64,000 bases of DNA from Lentisphaerota bacterium (GTDB taxonomy: Bacteria; Verrucomicrobiota; Kiritimatiellia; UBA8416; VGWJ01), in assembly GCA_016873635.1 (NCBI GenBank), contig VGWJ01000001.1, positions 44,762 to 108,761 of the forward strand, given 5' to 3'. The notes beneath the pieces were generated by a model. That model was not told the DNA's origin, did no database searches, and saw nothing but the letters and a program-made list of their open reading frames with translations. Made by a program: the position numbers and the translations under genes. Every line of letters starts with the position of its first letter. The first letter of the stretch is position 1. Below are positions 17,659 through 28,679 of the stretch, piece by piece.

Positions 17659-18408
17659 TCAGGCGCGGGCGGCTGCGGCCGTCTTTGCGGCTTCCGGGCG
17701 CAGGGCGTACATCGCCAGCGCGGCCGCCACCGAGGCGTTGAGCGACCCGACCCTGCCGGGTCCCCCGATGCGCACGGTGTGGTCGGCCATGTTCAGGATG
17801 AACTGACCGACGGCCTTGTCCTCGCCGCCGATCACCAGCATGAAGCGCGCGGGCGGGTCGGACGCGAGCGCGGCGAGCGTGGCGCGGCCCTGCGCGTCGA
17901 GGGCGATCAGGCTGAAGCCGCGTTCCCGGGCCAGGCGCGCGTAGTGGTTGGCCGTGCGGCAGCGCGCGATGCGCAGGTGTTCGGCCGCGCCGGCGGAGAC
18001 GCGCATCACCGAAGCATAAACCTCGGGCGTGCCCCGCGTGGGCAGGCATACGCCGGAGTAGCCCAGGAATTCAGCGGTGCGCAGGATGGCGCCCAGGTTG
18101 TGTGGGTCCTCGATGTTGTCCGGCAGCAGGATGCGCTCGGCGGCGAAGACCTCATCGAGATGCGCGTAGGGGTAGGGGTCGGCGGCCAGGACGATGCCCT
18201 GGTGGTCGCGCGATCCGCAGAGCCGCGCCAGCCGCCCGTCGTCCGTTTCCTCGCAGTCGACGCGTGCCGCTTCGAGAGCCCGGCGCAGCGCGCGCATGCG
18301 CGCGTGGGGGGTCTTCCTGGCGGAAAGGAAGGCGCGGCGGACGCGGCGGCGTCCGGCGCGCAGGATCTCGTCGGCGACGTTGATTCCGTACAGGCATTCC
18401 GTGGTCAT
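17659..18408 (-). CDS. SpoU/TrmH-family RNA 2'-O-methyltransferase (RlmB-like)
   Basis: This SPOUT methyltransferase would methylate a ribose in rRNA or tRNA using S-adenosylmethionine. The 249 residues start with the substrate-binding part (YGINVADEILRAG). The knotted catalytic domain follows with motif 1 DNIEDPHNLGAILRTAEFLG, motif 2 around MLVIGGEDKAVG, and motif 3 VGSLNASVAAALAMY. Length and N-terminal domain are like RlmB, which modifies 23S rRNA G2251, but the exact target cannot be read from the sequence. It is convergent with pckG, and the repeat region of the transposase element lies just upstream of it. Confidence 0.9.
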   Translation of the reverse strand: MTTECLYGINVADEILRAGRRRVRRAFLSARKTPHARMRALRRALEAARVDCEETDDGRLARLCGSRDHQGIVLAADPYPYAHLDEVFAAERILLPDNIEDPHNLGAILRTAEFLGYSGVCLPTRGTPEVYASVMRVSAGAAEHLRIARCRTANHYARLARERGFSLIALDAQGRATLAALASDPPARFMLVIGGEDKAVGQFILNMADHTVRIGGPGRVGSLNASVAAALAMYALRPEAAKTAAAARA

Positions 18409-18468
18409 GCGGCGTGAGTACCATCGCGCGCCGGAACGGTCAAGGCGGGTTCGCCGGGCATGACAGGC

Positions 18469-18650
18469 TGACCTTCGGGGTTGGCTGACCTTCGGGGTTA
18501 GGTCTCTAATTAGCTAAATAACGGCTTGCGTGCTTTGACCTTCGGTGACCTTCGGGGTTAGGTCTCTAATTAGCTAAATAACGGCTTGCGTGCTGACCTT
18601 CGTGACCTTCGGGGTTAGGTCTCTAATTTGCCAAATAACGGCTTGCGGGC
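18469..18650 (+). repeat. three tandem copies of the transposase-element left end
   Basis: A 49-base unit running from TGACCTTCGGGG to CGGCTTGCGTGCT occurs at 18486-18534 and 18546-18594, period exactly 60, with a third diverged copy at 18603-18650. Partial copies of the TGACCTTCGG head sit between them at 18469, 18536 and 18595. Each copy contains GGGGTTAGGTCTCTAATT, whose inverted copy ends the transposase gene. Confidence 0.9.
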
Positions 18651-18677
18651 GGGGGTGGTTGTTGGTAGGGATGGGGG

Positions 18678-19736
18678 ATGGCGCGTAAGCTGCGAGTGGA
18701 GTATCCGGGGGCGCTGTATCACGTCACGGCGCGGGGCAACGACCGCCAGCGGATATTTCGCAGTGACGCGGACAGGGGGCATTTGCTGGGGCTTCTGGCG
18801 GAAGGGCAGGAGCGGTACGAAGTGCGGCTGTTCGCGTACGTGCTGATGGAGACGCACTATCATCTCGTTGTCCGGACGGAGCATGCGAACCTGCACAGTT
18901 TCATGCACTACCTGAATACCGCCTACACGGTGTGGAGCAACAAGCGCAACGGCCGCAGCGGGCACCTGTTTGAAGGTCCGTACAAGGCGATTGTCATGGA
19001 GGAGGAAGGTTATCTGCTGAGTGTGAGCGGCTACGTGCACATGAACCCGGTGCGGGTGCGGGGCTGGCGCGAGAAGCCGATGGAAGAGCGTCTGGCGCGC
19101 GTCATGGACTATCCGTGGAGCAGTGTGCGGTCGTACGTGAAGGACGTGGCGGCGGTGGAAGGGATGCCGCGGATCGAGTGCGACCGGGTCTGGGGCGGGC
19201 TTGGGGCGTCAACGGCGAAGGAAGGGCGGCGGCAATACCGGAAGTACCTACGCGGATGGCTGGTGAAGGAACAGGAGGAGCGCAACAAGCCGGAAGGGAA
19301 GCGGGACGAGGCGGCTTTCAATCCGCTCGGTGAAGTGCGGATGGGCTGCGTGTTGGGCGGCGACCGTTTCAGGGACTTCGTCCAGGACCTGCTGGGACCG
19401 GACCGTGTTCTGTCCGAAGAGATCGTCGGCGCGAAACAGTGGCGCAGAGACATCTCCTTTGACAGACTGCTTGAAGCCGTGGCGGACGTGCTGCGCGCGG
19501 CGCCGGACGAACTGCGCAGACGGCGGCGGAACCACGTCCGGCGAGACGCGGCGATGTACCTGTGCCGCGAGGCGGGTGAACGGACGCTGAAGGAGATTGG
19601 CAGGATGTTCGCCGTGAAGACGGCGGCGGCGGGACACGCCGTGGCGCGAGTGAAGCGGCGGCGCGACGAAGACCGGCGGTTTGCCGCCGCGCTGGAAGAA
19701 CAGCGTCGGGCGCTAATTAGCAAATTAGAGACCTAA
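18678..19736 (+). CDS. REP-associated tyrosine transposase with DnaA domain IV-like C-terminus
   Basis: This 352-residue HUH-type Y1 transposase of the IS200/RAYT superfamily would nick and join single-stranded DNA. The N-terminal half has [19 protein letters not shown], the HUH motif HYHLV (about residues 60-64), [12 protein letters not shown], and [11 protein letters not shown], which holds the likely catalytic Tyr, then YPWSSVRSY. The C-terminal region from about residue 285 ([35 protein letters not shown]) resembles the DnaA domain IV helix-turn-helix (xxAMYLxREL, LxEIGRxFxxxDHTTV). The last residues LISKLET and the stop are encoded by the right inverted repeat. Confidence 0.92.
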   Translation: MARKLRVEYPGALYHVTARGNDRQRIFRSDADRGHLLGLLAEGQERYEVRLFAYVLMETHYHLVVRTEHANLHSFMHYLNTAYTVWSNKRNGRSGHLFEGPYKAIVMEEEGYLLSVSGYVHMNPVRVRGWREKPMEERLARVMDYPWSSVRSYVKDVAAVEGMPRIECDRVWGGLGASTAKEGRRQYRKYLRGWLVKEQEERNKPEGKRDEAAFNPLGEVRMGCVLGGDRFRDFVQDLLGPDRVLSEEIVGAKQWRRDISFDRLLEAVADVLRAAPDELRRRRRNHVRRDAAMYLCREAGERTLKEIGRMFAVKTAAAGHAVARVKRRRDEDRRFAAALEEQRRALISKLET

Positions 19737-19741
19737 CCCCG
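19712..19741 (-). repeat. right inverted repeat of the transposase element
   Basis: The reverse complement begins CGGGGTTAGGTCTCTAATTTG, identical to the start of the left copy at 18611. It contains the TAA stop codon of the transposase (19734-19736) and ends 16 bases before the next gene's start codon. Confidence 0.9.
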
Positions 19742-19756
19742 AGCCCCCTTCCCCCC

Positions 19757-20865
19757 GTGAAAGCTGCCCTGATAGCCCAGCGGTTTGCCGTGGAGGGACG
19801 TCCCGTGCGCGTGGCGCCCACGGGCAACGGGAACATCAACGACACCTACCTGGCGATTTTCCGCACGACCTTTTCCGAGTTCCGCTTCATCCTGCAGCGG
19901 CTCAACAGCCAGGTCTTCAAGCGGCCGGACGACATCATGCACAACCTGAAAGTCCTGACCGAGCACGTGCACCGGCGGCTCGAGGCGGAGGCGGACGACG
20001 CCGACCGCATCTGGCAGCTGCCGCGCATCATTCCCACGCGGGACGGCGCGGACTTCCTGACCGACGAGGACGGCCACTGGTGGCGCGCGGTCACCCTGAT
20101 CGCCTCCGCGGAGTCCTTCGAGCGCGTGCAGAGCCCCGAGCACGCCCACGAGGCGGGCGTGGTGCTGGGGCAGTTCCACCGTCTGATCAGCGACCTGCCG
20201 CCGGAGCGGCTGCGCGACACGCTGCCGGGTTTTCACGAGACGCCGCGCTACCTCGCGGCGCTGGACGCGGCCCTGGGCACGCCGGGGGGCGTGGAGCGGC
20301 TGCGCGGCTCGTCCGAGGCGCGGCAGTGCGAGCGCTTCATCCGGCGCCGCCGCGACTGGGCCGGCGTGCTGGAAGAGGCGCGCGCGCGCGGCGAGCTGAT
20401 CGTGCGCCCGATACACGGCGACGCCAAGTTCGCGAACGTGATGATCGACGAGGACACGGGGAAGGGGACGTGTCTCATCGACCTGGACACGGTCAAGCCC
20501 GGGCTGGTGCACTACGATTTCGGCGACTGCCTGCGTTCGTGCTGCAACCCGGGCGGCGAGGAGACGCGGGACCTGGCCGAAGTCTATCTCGACACGGATT
20601 TGTGCGACGCTATAGTCAGGGGGTACATGTCTTTCGCCGGCGGCTTTCTGACCGAAGCCGACCGGCATTACCGGTTCGACGCGCTGCGGCTGCTCACTTT
20701 CGAGCTGGGGGTGCGTTTCTTCGCGGACTACATTGCCGGCGACACGTACTTCAAGACGCGCTACGAGGGCCACAACCTGCGGCGCGCGCTGGTGCAACTG
20801 AAGCTCTGCGAGAGCATCGAGACGCGCGAGCCGGCGATCCGGCGCATAATGGAGAGATACGCGTA

Positions 20866-20866
<1 letters not shown>
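19757..20866 (+). CDS. NahK-like aminoglycoside-phosphotransferase-fold sugar kinase
   Basis: The 369-residue protein belongs to the APH/choline kinase fold, near the N-acetylhexosamine 1-kinase (NahK/LnpB) group that makes sugar 1-phosphates. It has the N-terminal nucleotide-loop segment [13 protein letters not shown], the catalytic loop [13 protein letters not shown] (about residues 219-231), the metal-binding [10 protein letters not shown], and the HYDFGDCLR segment typical of this subgroup. The GTG start has no clear Shine-Dalgarno sequence and lies 16 bases after the transposase element, which may have replaced its promoter. The TAA overlaps the secA ATG (TAATG). The substrate is inferred. 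Confidence 0.75.
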
Positions 20867-24018
<3,152 letters not shown>

Positions 24019-24062
24019 CGCCGATGTGGCGGCCGGGACGGAGCCCGGCCCTCTGGAATTCC

Positions 24063-26426
24063 ATGCCGCGCTGTTTCATCCGCGACGTATGCGGCCGCCC
24101 GGCCGCGTGGCTCTTCGGCGCCGTTGTCTTCCTCGTCGCCTTCGACCTGCGGACGGCCGGGCTCCGGCGCGGGATCGACGCCGACGCCTGCGCGCATCCG
24201 GACGAGGCGAAGCAGATCGCGGCGCTGGAGAACTACCTGCGGGGCCGCTACGCGTGGCGCACGGGCAGCCTTTTCTACGACGGGTATCCCTACGGCCTCA
24301 ACCGCGTGGACGAACTGCTGATGCGGCCGGCGCTGTTCGCGCGCGGCGCGCTCTCCGGCGCCGCGCCGGCGGCGCCGCCGGACAGGCGGGCGCTGACCGG
24401 ATGGGCGCGCGGGCTGCGGGTCCTCTACGGGCTGCTGGCAATGGGCCTGGGCGCGGCGGCGGCGCGGGTGTTGATGCCCGAATGCCGCGGCGCGCGGGCG
24501 TGGACGCTGCTGCTGCTGGCGTTGGCGCCGGTTTCGATCGCGGTGTGCCATCACGCCACGGGCGACGTCGGCACGGACCTGTTCGCGGCGGCCGCGCTGG
24601 CGGCGCTGCTCCTTTGGGCGACGGGGCGCGGCGCGGCGTGGATGCCGGTCTGCGGCCTGGCCGTGGGGGTTGCCTTCGGCTGCAAGTACAACGGCGCGCT
24701 GGCCGGGACGGCCGTGGCGCTGCTGCTCGCGCTGGAGCTGGCGGCGGGGCGGCGGTTGGTCCGGGTCGCGGCCGCGGCGGCGGCCGCGCTGCTGGGCTTC
24801 GCCGCGGGCGCGGTGCTGGCGACCCCGGCCTGCCTGGTGGAATGGACGCGCGCGTGGCGCGACGTGGCGGCCAACTTCGCCTTCATTCGCGACTACGGCA
24901 TCGCCGATGAATTCCGCGCGCTGCCGGCGCGCGCGCGCCTGGCGCGTTCCTTGGCCGGCAATCTCCCGCTCGTCGTGCGCGCCATGGGGGCGGGTCTGAC
25001 GCTGGCGGCGGCGGGCGGGGCGGCGGCGGCCTGGGCGCGCCTGCGCGGCGCGCGCGCCTTGCGGGAGCGCGATCCGGTCGAGGCGGGCCGGCGCCTGGCG
25101 GCCGCCGCGGTGCTGACGTATCCGTTCCTTGCGCTGGCGGCGTCGATCGCCGGCAAGCCGGTGGTGCAGCCGTTTCACTTCTCGTATCTGCAGTTGCCGT
25201 TGAGCCTGGGCGCGGCTTTCCTGGCCTGCCGCGCTGGACGGCGGCCGGGGCGGGCGGGCGCGGCGGCGGCGCTGGCGCTGGCGCTGCTGGTTACGGCGGA
25301 GATCGGCCGCGTCGCGTGGCGCGAACGGTTCTACTGGAGCCGCGAGGACAACCTCTGGTTCCGGCGTCACCTGCCCTCCGCGGTGCTGCGCGCGCAGAGC
25401 GGAAAGCCCTGGAAGCGGGCGAAGATCAAGGACGTGCGGCTTGAGCCGGACAACCCCGCGGTGTTCCGCAACCGGGGGCAGCGGGTGCTGGCCTGGGGCG
25501 GCGCGGAATGGCGCGCGCTCGGCCAGGCGCCGGTTCCCGCGGTTCCGCTGCCCGGCGCGCGCGACTGGATCTTCGCGAACGGACCGGTTTTCCCGCGCAA
25601 CGACCGCATGCTGCGGGTGGCCGCCGGCGGGACCGCGCGGCGCGAAGTCGTGGTGGAAGATCCGGGCGGCGCGATGGCGATCGGGCTGCGCTCGGGCGCG
25701 CGCGCGGCGGAGGCGGCGATCGCGTTCGGCGGCGCGCGCGCCGCCGAACGGCTCGGGCCGGACGCGCAGCGCATCGTGCGACTCGTCCCGCGGCGCTGGC
25801 GGCGCGTGGACCCCGGCGGCGAAGGGGGCGCGATCTTCATGGCGCCGCTGCGGGCCGCGGCGAAGGGCGGCGACGTGTGGGTGACGGTGCTGGCGACGCC
25901 GCGCGAGGAGGCGGTGTTCCGCCTGTTCGGCGGCGGCGAAGCCGCGCCGCCGGACGGCCTGCCGGGGGCCGGGACGGCGCCCGAGGCGTTGGGGGAGCTG
26001 GTTGCCGGGGCGCGCTACCTGGAAAGCGCGGGGCCGCCGTATGTGGAGCTGGCGGCGGACGGCGCAGGCGCGGCCGCAACGGTAACGCTGGCGGAGGAAG
26101 GACTGGCATGCGGCGCGTATACGCTGGCATGCGATGTGTCGGCGGGGGACGGCGGCGTGGAGCTGAGGGCCGTGCTGGAGGACGCGGGCGGACGCGGCGC
26201 GGCGGCGGAGGCGCGTGGCGCGGCGGCGCCGGCGGGCCCCGCCACGCTGCGGTTCGGACTTGTCAAGGGGTTTGCGCCGTACCAATGCGCGTTGCGGCTG
26301 GTCTGCGAGGCCGGCGCCTGCCGCGTGCTGGCGTGGCGGTTCGACCCGGACGCGGCGCGCATGGCGCGCGACATCGCGGCGTGGCGTCAGACGGGCGCGC
26401 GTCCGGAGTGGGCTCCGGCGCAATAA
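24063..26426 (+). CDS. GT39/PMT-like membrane glycosyltransferase with large C-terminal domain
   Basis: The N-terminal 450 residues are a polytopic membrane region with about nine hydrophobic helices. The acidic ADACAHPDEAKQIAALENYL loop after the first helix matches the HPDE catalytic loop of GT-C enzymes that use lipid-linked sugars (PMT_2/GT39 type). Later helices are Ala/Leu-rich, with HFSYLQLPLSLG near the end of the membrane part. The C-terminal 330 residues are soluble, probably periplasmic, and unrecognised. The start is unsure: GTG 24015 overlaps the secA stop (GTGA), ATG 24024 is in frame, and ATG 24063 places the first helix normally. Acceptor and donor are unknown. Confidence 0.75.
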   Translation: MPRCFIRDVCGRPAAWLFGAVVFLVAFDLRTAGLRRGIDADACAHPDEAKQIAALENYLRGRYAWRTGSLFYDGYPYGLNRVDELLMRPALFARGALSGAAPAAPPDRRALTGWARGLRVLYGLLAMGLGAAAARVLMPECRGARAWTLLLLALAPVSIAVCHHATGDVGTDLFAAAALAALLLWATGRGAAWMPVCGLAVGVAFGCKYNGALAGTAVALLLALELAAGRRLVRVAAAAAAALLGFAAGAVLATPACLVEWTRAWRDVAANFAFIRDYGIADEFRALPARARLARSLAGNLPLVVRAMGAGLTLAAAGGAAAAWARLRGARALRERDPVEAGRRLAAAAVLTYPFLALAASIAGKPVVQPFHFSYLQLPLSLGAAFLACRAGRRPGRAGAAAALALALLVTAEIGRVAWRERFYWSREDNLWFRRHLPSAVLRAQSGKPWKRAKIKDVRLEPDNPAVFRNRGQRVLAWGGAEWRALGQAPVPAVPLPGARDWIFANGPVFPRNDRMLRVAAGGTARREVVVEDPGGAMAIGLRSGARAAEAAIAFGGARAAERLGPDAQRIVRLVPRRWRRVDPGGEGGAIFMAPLRAAAKGGDVWVTVLATPREEAVFRLFGGGEAAPPDGLPGAGTAPEALGELVAGARYLESAGPPYVELAADGAGAAATVTLAEEGLACGAYTLACDVSAGDGGVELRAVLEDAGGRGAAAEARGAAAPAGPATLRFGLVKGFAPYQCALRLVCEAGACRVLAWRFDPDAARMARDIAAWRQTGARPEWAPAQ

Positions 26427-26447
26427 GCGCGGCGTGGCGCGTCAATC

Positions 26448-26495
26448 ACGCGGGCCGCCTTCCCCGCGTTTCACTGACCCGCTGCGCGTTTTTTT
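26448..26495 (+). terminator. probable terminator after the glycosyltransferase gene
   Basis: Stem ACGCGGG/CCCGCGT (26448-26469) is followed by TTT. A second GC-rich stretch (CGCTGCGCG) then leads into seven T residues at 26489-26495. Either hairpin could end the upstream transcript before the tRNA gene. Confidence 0.5.
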
Positions 26496-26546
26496 GTCTG
26501 GCGTTACATCCGGCGTGTGCTAGCCTACGGAGCCTGGAACACAGAT

Positions 26547-26618
26547 GCGGGAGTAATTCAGTGGCAGAATGGCAGCTTCCCAAGCTGCACGTCGTGGGTT
26601 CGATTCCCATCTCCCGCT
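26547..26618 (+). tRNA. tRNA-Gly (anticodon CCC)
   Basis: A full cloverleaf can be folded: acceptor GCGGGAG/CTCCCGC, D arm ATTC/GAAT, anticodon stem GCAGC/GCTGC with loop TTCCCAA (anticodon CCC), T arm GTGGG/CCCAT with loop TTCGATT, and discriminator T, usual for glycine tRNAs. CCA is not encoded. A TGCTAGCCT extended -10-like sequence ends 20 bases upstream. Confidence 0.95.
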
Positions 26619-26933
26619 TTCATTGTGAGGAGAATCAGGCAGGATACACGGTCGACTGCGAATACGGCATGTGTGTACGCCAGTACGCGGGGCTTCCCGG
26701 GGTGGCAGCCGGGTGAGGCGCCATCTGTCTCCGGAAAGCCATGGAAAAGGGGTGTTTGTGTTTCAGGGGCGTTTCCCGGTTTCTGATGGCATGTTTTCTG
26801 CTGCTGGCCCCGTGAGTTTTGTTTGCGTGCTGCGCGCGCGGCTGCGCCGCGGCGCAGGCGCGGGACGCGGGACCGCGGAGACGAGACAGTGGACAATCCG
26901 CACGCATCCGGTGTTGTCGGAAGGAAGAAGGGC
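26619..26933. other. intergenic region between tRNA-Gly and the TPR gene cluster
   Basis: These 315 bases hold no convincing gene. A 24-codon frame at 26741-26815 encodes a Cys-rich, signal-peptide-like peptide (FLMACFLLLAP) that ends in TGA; the same frame continues open with more Cys/Ala-rich codons. It may be a remnant of an exported protein or a leader peptide. Promoter elements for the downstream cluster are not obvious. Confidence 0.4.
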
Positions 26934-28679
26934 TTGACGCCAGCGACGCCATTCATGTCTCCCGGGCGGGCGGCGGCGGCGCTGGGTTTCGTCCTGCTGT
27001 TTGCCGCGAGCGCGGCGTTTGCCTTGCGCGACGGCGACGTCGCGATTACCGACCCGGACCTGAAGGCCCTGGATCCTTTCGAGGCGCGCAGCCTGTCGCG
27101 GGCGGACAAAGCCTTCGAGGACGGTCTCTGGCGGCAGGCGGTGGCGGAGTACGACGCATTCCTGCAGGAGTTTCCGCGCTCCGCGGCCCTGGCCTACGCC
27201 ATCATGCGCAAGGGCCGCGCGATGCAGTACGACAACAAGCGCCACGATGCGATCAAGATATACAACGATGTCCTGGACTACTTCCCCGATTCCGTTCATT
27301 ACGCGGCCGCGGCGCTCTTCTACATGGGCCAATGCCACGAGGGCAACGGCAACGTCGAGGATGCGCTCAAGTGCTGGAAGGAGATGGCGGAAGACGCCGA
27401 CTACCGCAGGCACGCCCTGGCGGCTCATGCCCTGAACGCGCTGGCCGGGCGGCTGCTCGGTGACGGCAAGGTCGCGGATGCCGCCAAGTACTACCTGCAG
27501 GTGGCGACCGACTTCCGCGAGGCCAACCGGCGCGCGTCCGACGAAGCCATCCGGCAGCTGCTGTTCATTCACGTCCGCGTGAGCCCCGACGTGCGGCGTC
27601 TGCGCGCGGCCTGCGTCCAGCTCAACGGTTTCGACTGGCCACCGCGGAAGGAGAAGGCCGAAGACGACGCGTATTTCTGGACCGTGGTCCGCGGCAAGGT
27701 CCGCGAGATGGGCGGGTTCAATCAGGACGAGGCGGACAAGCGCACGGCATATTTCCGCTACTGGGCCGACGCGATGGAAGGCAAGCGGCCGGCGGACGAC
27801 GACTTCGTGAAGGACAACGCCGACTTCCGGCGGGCGGCGGACGGCAAGCAGGATGCCTGGTTCGCGCGCCTGGACAAGCAGTTCGAGGCGTACCAGAAGA
27901 CCGAGGACTACGCGCGCGTGGCCAAGTGGATCGTTTTCTACCGGGAATACCCCGCAAAGGTGAACGACTACTACGCCAAGCTGAATTTCGCCAAGATGTC
28001 GAACGACCTGATACGCAAGCTCATGGAGGATCTGTTCGACGTGTCCACGGCCCGGGCCATCGCCAGGAACCTGTTCTTCAAGCTGAAGTTCAACGAGATG
28101 AAGGACCCGGAGAAGGTTTCCCTGGCCCGCTTCTTCTGGCACCGCGACGAGGAACTCGTGGTGGAGACCTGCAACCGGATGGACGACAAGGATCTCGGCC
28201 ACATGGAGGAGTTGCGTTTCTGGTTCGAATATCGCGGCGACGCGAACAAGAAGGCCGAAAGGGGCCTGCCGCTGGCCGACATGTGCACCGTGGTCACCGT
28301 CTACGCCAGGGAGGCCTACTGGATCAAGGCCGGGCTGCTGCGCGGGATCGGCAAGCTGGAAGAAGCGATCCAGGCCTACCAGATGACCGACGACCCGCCC
28401 CGGAACCTGTTCGCCATCGCCGAATGCCTGGTCGGGCTCGGACGCGTGGACCCGGCCGTGGGGCAGCTCCAGGAGATCGAGAATTTCTTTGAGCGGGAGG
28501 CCCCGGAAGCCGGCTTGCGCGTGGCGCACGTGTATCGCGGCGCGGGCAGGCGCGAGCAGTACGTCGCCGGGTTGAGGGACGTGATGAAGAAGTATCCGAG
28601 GAGCGGCCAGTCCAGCGCCGCTCATCAGGAGTTGGAGGCGCTGGGCATCAAGATAGGAGGAGGCATAGATGCAGACTAG
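26934..28679 (+). CDS. exported TPR-repeat protein
   Basis: This exported helical-repeat protein is the first gene of the long region 5 cluster. A hydrophobic signal sequence (AAAALGFVLLFAASAAFA) ends near residue 30. The rest is tetratricopeptide-like: AEYDAFLQEFPRSAALAYA, DAIKIYNDVLDYFPDSVHYA, ALFYMGQCHEGNGNVEDALK, KLEEAIQAYQMTDDPP and similar pairs, with a less regular middle part. TTG 26934 follows GGAAGGAAGAAGG and is my choice; ATG 26955 is a shorter option. It overlaps the next TPR gene by 11 bases. It probably acts as a periplasmic scaffold; the partner is unknown. Confidence 0.8.
   Translation: MTPATPFMSPGRAAAALGFVLLFAASAAFALRDGDVAITDPDLKALDPFEARSLSRADKAFEDGLWRQAVAEYDAFLQEFPRSAALAYAIMRKGRAMQYDNKRHDAIKIYNDVLDYFPDSVHYAAAALFYMGQCHEGNGNVEDALKCWKEMAEDADYRRHALAAHALNALAGRLLGDGKVADAAKYYLQVATDFREANRRASDEAIRQLLFIHVRVSPDVRRLRAACVQLNGFDWPPRKEKAEDDAYFWTVVRGKVREMGGFNQDEADKRTAYFRYWADAMEGKRPADDDFVKDNADFRRAADGKQDAWFARLDKQFEAYQKTEDYARVAKWIVFYREYPAKVNDYYAKLNFAKMSNDLIRKLMEDLFDVSTARAIARNLFFKLKFNEMKDPEKVSLARFFWHRDEELVVETCNRMDDKDLGHMEELRFWFEYRGDANKKAERGLPLADMCTVVTVYAREAYWIKAGLLRGIGKLEEAIQAYQMTDDPPRNLFAIAECLVGLGRVDPAVGQLQEIENFFEREAPEAGLRVAHVYRGAGRREQYVAGLRDVMKKYPRSGQSSAAHQELEALGIKIGGGIDAD

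Larger units (their letters stand above)
18603..19741 (+). mobile_element. REP-associated tyrosine transposase (RAYT) element
   Basis: The element runs from the left-end copy nearest the transposase gene to the inverted copy at 19712-19741. The first 21 bases of the shared end (CGGGGTTAGGTCTCTAATTTG) match perfectly in inverted orientation. It contains a single Y1-type transposase gene. Extra left-end copies upstream may be products of earlier events. I see no flanking target duplication. Confidence 0.75.

Noticed and set aside
18469..18650. Regular 60-base repeats considered as a CRISPR array
   Set aside because: The repeated unit is 49 bases with only about 11 bases between copies, the copies match the transposase element end, and no cas gene is near.
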